Assembly: GCA_003615045.1 (NCBI GenBank)
Contig: ML014315.1
Span: 1 to 30,962, forward strand
Direction of reading: 5' to 3'
Length of the DNA: 30,962 bases
From: Caulochytrium protostelioides
Lineage: Eukaryota; Chytridiomycota; Caulochytriomycetes; Caulochytriales; Caulochytriaceae
The notes beneath the pieces are model-generated. The model had not been told where the DNA came from. It saw only the letters and a program-made list of their open reading frames with translations, and did not search any database. How positions within the stretch are numbered: position 1 is the first letter of the stretch; each line of letters opens with the position of its first letter. The translations under genes were made by a program, and so were the position numbers. Positions 19,067 to 27,108 of this stretch are shown in pieces.

Positions 19067-20272
19067 ATGGTCGCGATCGATCTCCCGACAGCATCTGGGG
19101 CGTTGCCCACAAGCGTCTGCGTCCTGTGTGGCGCCCCATTTGGCGATGCACTGCTCGTGGGCTGCGACGGATGCACGGCGTGGGCTCATACGGACTGCGC
19201 GCACACCGCTCGCGCGGATATCGACGCGGTCGCGCAGTGGTTCTGTCCATCGTGCCACCCGGATCGGACAGCGTCGATCTTGTGGCATCCCCGCTGCCAT
19301 GTCTGCGCGCGTGTCGTGCTACGAGATCATGAGGGGGCCATTGTCTCGGCATCGCGCCCCGATGGGATCTTGGCTGCCGGCAACACGACGCCCCCTTACG
19401 CAGAAACCGGTCACCAGGCCGATGGCGGGCCATCAATGGCATGGTGTTCTGCGGCCTGCCTGAACGAGGATGCCACACAGCATGTTGATACCGCCATTGG
19501 CCTGCTCAGTGCCTCGTCTCGATTATCCAGTCAGGACATCCGCATGTCGTCTCCCGCGGGCAGCGTTGTGGTGCCGCGTGCGCCAAGCCCGGCTGCTGGC
19601 AACGCGGATGAGCGTGAGGCTTTGGTGCTGAGCATCCATGCGGATCTGCTCCAGATGGGCATTCGCTTCCTAGAAGCGAAAGAGCGTCTGATCCGGCATC
19701 TGATCGGGCTCAAGCACCCGTCTCATAGCGATGCCGAGAAGGCCGGCAGGGGCCATAAGAATCCTGTCGTCGCCTCGACCGGTCGCTGTGGCTTTGATGG
19801 CCGGATCCAACAGATGGACCCCGACCGCTTTGTGAGAAGGATCTATCAGGTCCAACATCATGGCTGTCTCACGGTCAGAGAATACGCGGTTCTGGTTCAC
19901 AGAAAGTATGGTGACGGCTACCGCACGATCCGAGACAGCGCATGCCGTGTGGCACTCTCACCGTTCAACCCGACTACTTTCTTCCGCAACGGGTTGGCAA
20001 CCGCCGAGACGGAGGCCATGCCGCCCACGGAGGGTGGGCCGCCCCATCAGGATCGGCACCCGCCGCCTTCGACTGACGGTCAGCGCGCCGTCGCAGAACC
20101 GGCATGGCGTGTGCCGTTGCCGTGCATGACGGAGAATGTCAAGTGCCCGAAGCATCACGCCTGGGAGCATATTAAGGGCGTTGAAGTAGCAACCGAGAAG
20201 ATTGCCTGGGTCAGCGCCTATCATGATATACACAAGCAGTCTTGTTCGGTGTCGATCAAGCCGGGCGTATGA
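19067..20272 (+). CDS. SPP1: Spp1/CFP1-like PHD-finger protein (COMPASS subunit)
   Basis: A single-exon, 401-residue protein. A C4HC3 PHD finger uses C18, C21, C33, C36, H41, C44, C60 and C63 (CVLCG, VGCDGC, WAHTDC, WFCPSC). A second Cys cluster follows (RCHVCARVV, about 97; MAWCSAACLNE), then a middle coiled region (about 185-220), GRCGFDGRI, and near the end CMTENVKCPKHHAWEHIKG, with Cys-x6-Cys-x2-His and Trp. This order matches Spp1/CFP1, where the PHD finger reads methylated H3K4 and the C-terminal Cys/His region serves binding to Set1/COMPASS. The aromatic Trp of the H3K4me3 cage is W39. The protein ends about 35 residues after the last His, where CFP1 has tens more residues; a missed 3' exon is possible. 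The gene symbol follows the fungal member and is inferred. Confidence 0.78.
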   Translation: MVAIDLPTASGALPTSVCVLCGAPFGDALLVGCDGCTAWAHTDCAHTARADIDAVAQWFCPSCHPDRTASILWHPRCHVCARVVLRDHEGAIVSASRPDGILAAGNTTPPYAETGHQADGGPSMAWCSAACLNEDATQHVDTAIGLLSASSRLSSQDIRMSSPAGSVVVPRAPSPAAGNADEREALVLSIHADLLQMGIRFLEAKERLIRHLIGLKHPSHSDAEKAGRGHKNPVVASTGRCGFDGRIQQMDPDRFVRRIYQVQHHGCLTVREYAVLVHRKYGDGYRTIRDSACRVALSPFNPTTFFRNGLATAETEAMPPTEGGPPHQDRHPPPSTDGQRAVAEPAWRVPLPCMTENVKCPKHHAWEHIKGVEVATEKIAWVSAYHDIHKQSCSVSIKPGV

Positions 20273-20499
20273 CGCATTCCCAGCTTACAGGTAAAGCAGG
20301 TGCTGATTGGCTGCTGAGGCGATGCCGACGCGACTTTGCCGCTCGAGAGGGTCGCCATCGCCATGGGACGATGACTGCTGATGTCGTGTGCATCATGTCG
20401 CCGACGACCGCTTGGTTCACATTTCGCTCCTTTTCTGCAAGCTTATGAGACTGAGGTCGAACCCGACGGGAGATGGAGAGCTTTGTAGATATACTTTTG

Positions 20500-20555
20500 C
20501 TGCGGTCGTATATACATACCCTTCCTGGCACCTCACGCGCACGCCATCCCCTCCT

Positions 20556-20592
<37 letters not shown>

Positions 20593-20835
20593 AGGGGCAC
20601 CGTGGCAGTCACACGTTCGGTTCATCGTCGGATAAGCTTGCCGACCTTGGACTCCAACTCGGTTTGCTCCGGGTTGCGGCACAACGCCTCCGGGTTTGAC
20701 GGATAAGGCCAGCCAGCGTCGGATGTTCAGCGCGGCATTGAGATCGCGATTCACCAACTGGCCAGGGATGGCTTCACACCACAGCAAAACCTCGGACCGC
20801 GGCCTTCGTGCGCCGGTCCAACCCAGTCTAGTCCA
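20500..20835 (-). mobile_element. Fanzor/TnpB nuclease relic, copy 3
   Basis: On the minus strand an intact stretch reads VLLWCEAIPGQLVNRDLN then AALNIRRWLAL, which is the RuvC-III motif with its preceding Cys. After a one-base shift it reads EALCRNPEQTELESKVGKLI and RR before the stop at 20622-20624, matching copies 1 and 2. The coding part starts near 20830, so RuvC-I and RuvC-II are absent. The noncoding tail has ACCG, then a 35-nt C run (G run on this strand), then AGGAGGGGATGGCGTGCG, and ends near GTATATACGACCGC at about 20500-20515. A similar string ends copy 4. The relic lies about 230 nt after the PHD gene's stop. Confidence 0.75.
20558..20592. repeat. 35-nt C homopolymer
   Basis: An uninterrupted run of 35 C bases sits inside the tail of Fanzor relic copy 3, at the G-rich block that reads GTGGGGGACC in copies 1 and 4. 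It looks like expansion of a G-rich seed; read length here may be unreliable. Confidence 0.9.
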
Positions 20836-21782
20836 GTGTCCCCTGGGAGCGATTTGGTGCGAGTGGCCCTCGCATCCATCGATGCGAGTGTCACACATGC
20901 TTAGGTCAGGTCCGGCTAATCATGCCGGGTCGGGCGGGGCCGGGGGCATGTTCGAGGCCAGCTCGCACACCGGCAGCCCTGAGCGCGGCGGGGGTCTCGG
21001 GAGGCGGGGGCAGGGGCGGACATGGCTCCGATCTGGCCGATGTGTCGACTCTGTCACTAACGCCCGTCGAGCTATATCCGAGCAGCACCGCCGAGTGAAG
21101 CGTCGCCGGGCGGCGGCGCGAGGGCCCTCCTTGTTTCTGGAACGTCGGCTCGTTTTCACAGCGAGGCGGAATCAGCTTGGCCATTTTTGGAGGCGATCCA
21201 CTGGGCTTCGTGCCGGATTCGATCCCCGACAAAAAAAACTCCGCCAAGGTGGGACACATTCGAACGCAAACAGAATGACAAAAGAAAAGCAATGGTCGCC
21301 TGCGAGACAGCCACGTCCAAGGCGCGCTGTGCCTCGTCACGAATGCCTCGTCTCCTCTCATAGGGCCAAATCCGCCCGCAGGGTGAATGTCTAGGCCTTA
21401 CCGGACCATGTGCACAAGAAATGGCGACCACGACGCCGCCTCGCCGCGCGCCTATTCACGTTGTGTCGTCGACGGGTGCAAATTTCACGCATGTTTCTCT
21501 TATTGGGCTGCAGGTGCTTCAGGCTCTGCGGCCCGTGTGAGAGTAAGAGAGGGGCTTTTCACTCGCTTCATTAAAAGCCATTTGCCCATGCGATAGCATT
21601 ACATCTTATTATAGATGTGAAATGAAGCCTATTACTCACTCAATCCTCAAACCTCAACGCACCGTTGTTCTCCCTCCGGAATCACAATCAAGCGCCCACG
21701 ACGTCGCCACGTGCCGCGTGCCCTGTGTGCCTCACCCGGCCCCCTTTCTTTCCCTTTCGCCCTCTTGTTCCCGGGATCCGCC
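20836..21782. other. 0.95-kb intergenic region, promoter side of RGS paralog B
   Basis: Nothing convincingly coding. It contains a perfect 6-bp palindrome arm pair, ACATCT-TATTAT-AGATGT (21601-21618), about 165 nt before the next gene's ATG. The TATTATAG spacer could serve as a TATA element. Other short open frames have no recognisable motif. Confidence 0.4.
21601..21618. promoter_or_regulatory. AT-rich palindrome upstream of RGS paralog B
   Basis: ACATCT (21601-21606) and AGATGT (21613-21618) are exact reverse complements around TATTAT. The position suits a promoter element or regulator site, but no regulator is identified. Confidence 0.3.
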
Positions 21783-23318
21783 ATGACAAAACTCGACGTC
21801 TCCCAGTTTTACCATCTGGCGCGCGAGCAGCTGCTCGCCGTCAAGCAGGTGGTGATCCCGCCAACCCCTGACTCGCTGATACACATGGCCATGTCCGTCG
21901 CCATCATCTCGGCGGTCGGCGGCGTGCTGGGCCTGGTTTCGCTGTGGTACTGGCGGCATCATCCAGCTGTCCGCTTCCGGGTGCCCTACATGGTAGCCAC
22001 GGAGATGGCGTTGACCCCGGCGCTGGTGATCCTGCTGGCCTCGATGGCGCAACCATGGCACACGTGGGACGCAGCGCCCTGCTGGGGACTGCTCTCGTGT
22101 GTGACCATGCTGCTGTGGTTGCACTATGCATGTGACTTTGCCCGGCTGGCCCTGTTCTACCGGCTGGCCCAGCTCAACTGCGTCGAGCAGGGCGGCCGGC
22201 TCATGACGCTGCCGTTCGTGGATCGCATCATGGATATAATCGGCGTCCTGGTGGGCTCGCGCGAGTACGACCGCGCCGCCTATCGTGTCACCCTCGTCCG
22301 CCAGCGCAACGCCAGCGATGTCATGGTCGCCAGCGCGATGTCGCTCAACCTCAACTTCAAGAACAACATCCACGAGTCGACGCCGGACTTGTTTGATGTC
22401 AGCCAGAGCATGACGTCCATGAATACCGAGACCGATGTGTCAGATTTGCGGCAGTCGACCGCGCCATGGAGCGAAGTCGCGCTGTGGTGGCTCAAGCTGG
22501 CCGCCTTCGGGATGCTTGGCTTCCTCACGAGCATGGGGTTCCTCACGGCTCAGATGGGCTGGAGCATCCAGAACATGGATATCGCAGCGGCCTTCCCGTT
22601 CTGCTACTTGCACCCGATCTACATCATCTTCTACCTGGCCACGTTCTCAGCGTGCTTCCTGCTGCTGACGGTCGCCATGCTTTTGCTGCCGAACGACAGT
22701 TTCGGTTTCAAGGTCGAGCTGATCCTGGTCCGCAACACCGTCCAGGCGTGCGTGCTGGCTGTGTCCGCCATGTTCGATAACTTTGAACGCATTGTGCCCC
22801 TGCTGTACCTGATCCTGTCGTCGCTGCTCGTGCAGCTGATCTCCATCTTCTTCATCCCCGTCAGTGTCATCATCTGGGATGCGCACGAGAAGAAGCGGAC
22901 GTTATCACAGATCACGAGTATCAGTTTGAAGTCCGAAAAGGATGTGGCAGAGCTCTGGACGACGGAAGCGGGCCGCGCCATGATCGCCCGCATCACACGC
23001 GCGGCCTACGCCTTCGAGATCTACCGCTTCCTCATGGATACCAATTCGGCAAAGGCAGCGGCTCCGCGACAGGCCAAGTACATTTTCCAAAACTACATCT
23101 CGCGCGAGGCGCCCTTTGAGCTGAACTTGCAGTCGCGCCAAATCAAGGCATGGGAGCAGGCCGTCAACCGCAACAATGTGAGTCCCGAGCTCATCCAGGA
23201 AACGCGCCAAGCGGTCTTTGTGGATCTATTCAACAACTACAAGCACAAGATCGTGGCCGAGCTGGCGCAAATCCAGTCTGACAAGGCCCGCAAGGATACC
23301 CATCTGGCCATGGCGTAG
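21783..23318 (+). CDS. 7TM-RGS hybrid receptor/regulator, paralog B
   Basis: 511 residues from the ATG at 21783 (MTKLDVSQFYHLAREQLL). An upstream in-frame ATG at 21711 adds only a Cys/Pro-rich stretch, and the paralog starts at the equivalent later position. It has seven membrane segments in a 3+4 pattern with a polar loop of about 60 residues between the third and fourth, and an RGS-like domain from about residue 384. That domain is clear: AYAFEIYRFLMDTNSAK, YIFQNYISREAPFELNLQSR and VFVDLFNNYKHKIV. It shares long blocks with paralog A (RLAQLN, DR..D.IG, REAPFELNL, NYKHKI), so the two are duplicates 10.4 kb apart on the same strand. It probably acts as a G-alpha GTPase-accelerating membrane protein with its own sensor. 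A Fanzor relic (copy 4) begins about 160 nt after its stop. Confidence 0.85.
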   Translation: MTKLDVSQFYHLAREQLLAVKQVVIPPTPDSLIHMAMSVAIISAVGGVLGLVSLWYWRHHPAVRFRVPYMVATEMALTPALVILLASMAQPWHTWDAAPCWGLLSCVTMLLWLHYACDFARLALFYRLAQLNCVEQGGRLMTLPFVDRIMDIIGVLVGSREYDRAAYRVTLVRQRNASDVMVASAMSLNLNFKNNIHESTPDLFDVSQSMTSMNTETDVSDLRQSTAPWSEVALWWLKLAAFGMLGFLTSMGFLTAQMGWSIQNMDIAAAFPFCYLHPIYIIFYLATFSACFLLLTVAMLLLPNDSFGFKVELILVRNTVQACVLAVSAMFDNFERIVPLLYLILSSLLVQLISIFFIPVSVIIWDAHEKKRTLSQITSISLKSEKDVAELWTTEAGRAMIARITRAAYAFEIYRFLMDTNSAKAAAPRQAKYIFQNYISREAPFELNLQSRQIKAWEQAVNRNNVSPELIQETRQAVFVDLFNNYKHKIVAELAQIQSDKARKDTHLAMA

Positions 23319-23479
23319 TCATGCCTTGCTCTGCATGTTTCCTGGCATCCCCCCCCTTTACCAGAGTCCTCTCCCATATTGTTTTCTTGCCCATTGCCTT
23401 CTTGTCCAAATTTATATCATTTACGGTCGAATATATACTGTCTAATTATTGTATTGTGTTGTTCCTGTAACCGCGCCTG

Positions 23480-23965
23480 CGGCCGTGAACCTGGTCCCCA
23501 CGTCTCGGTCAGGCGCTCGCTCGCTCGACGGCGTCGACGCGGGCCAACCCGCCCCGCCGTGCTCGCGCGGGTGCTTCCGCGGCCGAGCCGACGCCGGCCA
23601 CCCCGACCCGCAAGACCCGGGTGTACGCCCAGACGAATGTGGTCCTGAAACCCGGTCAACACCGGCGCCAGGGAACCGTGGTTCGAGGGTTGCTGTGGTA
23701 TAAAGCTACCAGCGGCAATGAAGCTGCCCACAGCAAGTTGGTGACCCGCGACCTCCATGCCGCGTTGAACAACCGCCGCTGCCTGGCCTTACCCGAAAGA
23801 TCGATAGCGCGGTGCCGCAACTCGGACCCAACCAGGTAGCCGCCCGTGGTCGGCAACATCATCCGACACTGAACCGAATGCGCGTCTGCCTCGGTGGGGG
23901 ACCCCTCGGGGGCACCACCGAAGATTGGTGTGCGCATGGGGTCAGTATATGGACGACCGCGTTAA
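23480..23965 (+). mobile_element. Fanzor/TnpB nuclease relic, copy 4
   Basis: Plus-strand relic between the RGS paralog B stop and the dehydratase stop. It reads VYAQTNVVLKPGQHRRQGTV, then VRGLLWYKATSGN, KLVTRDLHAALNNRRCLALP (RuvC-III with RDLHAALN), then after in-frame decay IIRH before the stop at 23870-23872. Compared with copies 2 and 3 it has a short insertion before KLVTRD, His for Asn after RDL, and one in-frame TAG. The tail has GGTGGGGGACCCCTCGGGGG, followed by GCACCACC, which can fold as a hairpin. Later come TGGTGTGCGCATGG and GTATATGGACGACCGC, the last similar to copy 3. Homology upstream of about 23600 is weak, so the left boundary is approximate. The tail ends 20 nt before the next gene's stop. 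Confidence 0.72.
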
Positions 23966-23982
23966 ACTCAATAGAGCTCACT

Positions 23983-25503
23983 TTACTTTGCCAAGATGAC
24001 ATCGAGGGGAACGCCCCACCACGTTTCGGCATGCGCGCGATACCAGGCGATGGTGCGGCTGAGGCCCTCGTCAAAGGTGACTTCGGGTTTCCAGCCCCAC
24101 TGCGCGAGCTTCCGGGTGTCCACCGCATACCGCATGTCGTTGAAGGCCCGGTCCGGCACATGCACGATCCACTTCGCCCCAGCCGCGCCGGGATCGTGGG
24201 TGGGATCCTCGGCATCGGGGCCGTCCGCGGGTTCGCGATGATCGTATCCGAACGCGGTGATCAAACGCCGCGCGAGCTGGACGTTCGAGATCTCGAATTC
24301 GGCGCCGATGTTGTAGATCTCGCCGACCTCGCCCTGGTGCAGGACGGCGTCGAGCGCGGCCGCGATGTCGGTGACGTAGAGGTAGTGCCGCGAGTGCTCG
24401 CCCGTGCCGTGGAGGGTCAGCGGCTTGCCGTGCAGCAGCCGGCAGATGAACTTGGGGATCACTTTCTCGGGATACTGCCCGGGCCCGTACACGTTGTTCG
24501 AGCGCGTGATGATGACGGGGAGTCGAAACGACTTGGCGTACGCTTGGACGAGGCTCTCCGCGGCGGCCTTCGTCGCCGAGTACGGGTTGGACGGGGCGAG
24601 CGGGCTGTGCTCGCCGGCGCCCCGCAAGCAGCTGGCGCAGCCGTGGCTGCTAGCGGGGTGGGCTGGACCGGCAGGGTGGGCTGGACCGGCAGGGCCCGCG
24701 GAGCCCGCGGAGCCCGCAGGAGCGACCTCAGGCTTGAGGATCTGGCCGTAGACCTCGTCGGTCGAGATGTGGATGAATCGGCGAATGCGGCCGTGGGCGC
24801 GCGCGGCCTCCAGCAGCACGTGGGTGCCGAGCACGTTGTCGCGGGTGAAGTCGAGGCCGTGGCCGAACGAATTGTCGACGTGGGTCGCGGCCGCGAAGTG
24901 CATGACGACGTCAATCTCGTGCGTCTCGAGCACGTACGTGACGAACTCGAGGCTCGTGATGTCGCCTTGGATGAAGCGGTACGCATGCGGCGGCGCATGC
25001 GCGGCCGTCTGGCGGACGACCTCCGGACTGGCGCACGCATCCATCTTGTCGAAGTTGATGATCGTATAGTCCGGGTAGCGTGTCAGGAGCCGAGCCACCA
25101 CGTGGCTGCCACTGCCGGCGGGTCGCGCGGGACCCACGGCAAGGCCATGTGACGCATCAGATGGAGGGACGAGCCATGGTCGAGGCCAAACAAGCAGCGG
25201 GTGAGCTACAGCCAACGGTCACCGACGGCGGCGTCAGGCATCAGGCATGAACGCGCCAGGGGTCCCCCCGCACACCCAGCGCTGTCGAACCACAGCTCAC
25301 GCGCTGGGCCCTTGTTCTTGAATGACTTACATGAATCCCGAGCCGCCCGTAATAAGGATCCGAGCGCCGGAGGATGGCGATGCCGGGCGCACCGGCTCGG
25401 GTGGCCCATGGGGCGCCATGTCCCCTACCGTGGCGGAAGTATCTGGCCTCGCCGACGCCGATGCCGCCTGCGCCGGGCTGGCGGGGGACAGGTATGCCGC
25501 CAT
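23983..25503 (-). CDS. dTDP/UDP-glucose 4,6-dehydratase-like enzyme
   Basis: Two exons, complement(23983-25111, 25331-25503), 433 residues. Exon 1 ends in ARILITGGSGF and exon 2 starts with GSHVVARLL. Splicing out the 219-nt intron (donor GTAAGT, acceptor CGGCAG) makes an exact Rossmann motif, TGGSGFIGSHVV, which strongly supports the model. Further motifs are HFAAATHVDNS, the catalytic STDEVYG (T-D-E triad) and NPYSATKAAAE (Tyr-x3-Lys), then RSNNVYGPGQYPEKVIPKFI, as in RmlB/TGDS enzymes. These convert a nucleotide-activated glucose to 4-keto-6-deoxyglucose, a step toward rhamnose. The substrate nucleotide is not decided by sequence. A Gly/Ala/Pro/His-rich insert of about 40 residues follows ILKPEVAP and is coded partly by an 18-bp tandem repeat. 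The first 47 residues are low-complexity; an alternative start at 25419 (MAPHGPPEP) removes 28 of them. Confidence 0.9.
24656..24717. repeat. 18-bp tandem duplication plus 9-bp units inside the dehydratase gene
   Basis: GGGTGGGCTGGACCGGCA occurs twice in a row (24656-24673, 24674-24691), followed by GCCCGCGGA units. In the coding frame it yields the Ala/Gly/Pro/His insert, so the insert probably grew by slippage. Confidence 0.75.
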
Positions 25504-27108
25504 CCTGAAACACCGACGGCCGCGGCGCCCCCACGCCGGCGCGAGGTGCTCGGCGCCGCAGTCGTGCGGACGGGAGGCACGAGACGAGCAAGCGGCGCAG
25601 CCACCGAGCGGCGTGCCCTGCCAGCAGAACGGATGCGAGAGGAAGAAGGATGCTGCGGGGTCAACGACGGAGGACCGGCGCCGCCATCGCGTGCGCCCGC
25701 CGCCGCGTCGTGCCACCGGCGGCGGCCCTCGGCCGAAGGGTATCGGCGGACGTGGGCGGACGGTGGGTGCCACGCGGTCTGATGCTCGGCGATATGCGAC
25801 GGCGCGGCCTGCCACGTGGTGCGTTCGCGACGCACGTGCCGCGGCGATCCTCCCCTCGCGGCGGCAGCGGCGCGGCGTCCCACGGCGGCGTCCCACGGCG
25901 GCGGCGGCGGCGGCGGCGACGGCGGCGGCGGCGGCGGTGGCGGCGGCGGTCGCGCCCAGGCGGAGGCGCGCTTCCCACTGACGGGCGCGGCCCGGAGCGC
26001 CGACGCCACGGAACCCTGCGCGGGCGCCCTGCGCCTCCCATGCCGCGGCGGACGGGGCGACGCCACCGCGGTCACCGCGGCCACCGCGGCCACCGCCGCC
26101 GTCGTGGGACGCCGCGGCCACCGCCGAGTGCGAAAACGTACAAACCCATCAAAGCGCCTCGCCTCGGGCGGCCGCTCCGTGGCGGGCGTCCGACGGCGGC
26201 GACGCCGGGAAGCCCTACTCGGGACGGCGGGATCGGCGGCCGTCCGCCAACGAACGGCGACGGCGACGGCGACGGCGCCATCGCTCGCTATTGCTCCCGC
26301 AGCCTCGGCAGAATGGCCCGGCGCGCCGTGGACGGCGGCGGCCGCGGGACCCTCGGCGGGAACGGCTGAAACGAGCGAAAGGCAGAGGGCCGATGCCAAC
26401 GGCCGATGCCAACGGCCGATGCCAACGGCCAATGCCAACGGCCGATGCCAACGGCCAATGCACGAGGTGGGAAGCCAGCGTCCCGTTCACGGGATCGGCG
26501 GCCTGGCCCGGCGCAAGCGCTTCCCGGAGCGCATGACGGATGGCGTTCGATGGAGGCATGCCATGCCTTCGTCGCCGGAACACCCCTCAGGGGCTCGGTC
26601 TTCGCACGGACCGGGCGGTCGGGCCGTCTGGCCGGTCTTGGCCGCGAGGGCGACGGCCTACGCAACGGCGAGGGCCGGGAAGATCATGCGCCGCACCCTG
26701 AGAGACGGGTCGCTCGCTTGATCGGCGTTGCCGCATCGTTTCGGAGACGGCCGCGCTATATCTGCCGTCGAGCGGCTGTCGGTGGCCGCGGGAGCCCGTC
26801 CTAATCCCGCCGTTCTTGCGACTGTCTCTGTTCGGTTCTGTCCGCATGCGCTGCAGCTGGTCTGCACGAACATTGGACCCCCGCCAACGGGACCCGCCCA
26901 CCCTTCGGCTGCCGCTCTGCTTGTCGAAGCGACTGCTGCTGCTACCGCCGTTGCCGTTGTTGTTGCCACGCCACTGTTGTTGTTGCTGCTGCTGCTGCCG
27001 ACAAGACGATCCTTGCTGCCGCCAGGAGGATCGCTGCGCCACGACGGAACTGGGTTGCTGCTGACTTCCGTTTCTCATTGCGTGGCGACGCTGGCTCTGC
27101 CGTGGCCG
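25504..27108. other. 1.6-kb GC-rich divergent region with microsatellites
   Basis: No gene is supported. It separates two divergently transcribed genes and holds GGC/GCC tracts (about 25895-25950), a 13-bp tandem repeat (26388-26460) and CTG/TTG runs (about 26930-26995). Very long open frames on both strands here are low-complexity by-products of high GC. Confidence 0.5.
26388..26460. repeat. 13-bp tandem repeat, about six units
   Basis: The unit CGATGCCAACGGC, with CA for CG in some units, recurs with exact 13-nt spacing (GAT/AAT at 26392, 26405, 26418, 26431, 26444, 26457). A minisatellite. Confidence 0.85.

Noticed and set aside
21200-21240. tRNA-like B-box string (GATTCGATCCCC)
   Set aside because: No T stem, anticodon arm or acceptor pairing could be drawn on either strand.
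26388-26460. CRISPR-like array
   Set aside because: The units are contiguous 13-mers with no spacers, in a eukaryotic context.
25327-26721. Several open frames of 200-340 residues on both strands, rich in Arg, Ala, Gly and Pro
   Set aside because: High GC makes stops rare, and the translations are low-complexity with no motif. Only the last 58 codons on the minus strand are accepted, as exon 1 of the dehydratase.
26728-27108. N-terminal extension of the F-box gene with a poly-Leu run
   Set aside because: The Leu run is coded by CTG/TTG repeats and has no flanking conserved sequence; later ATGs place the F-box close to the N-terminus as is usual.
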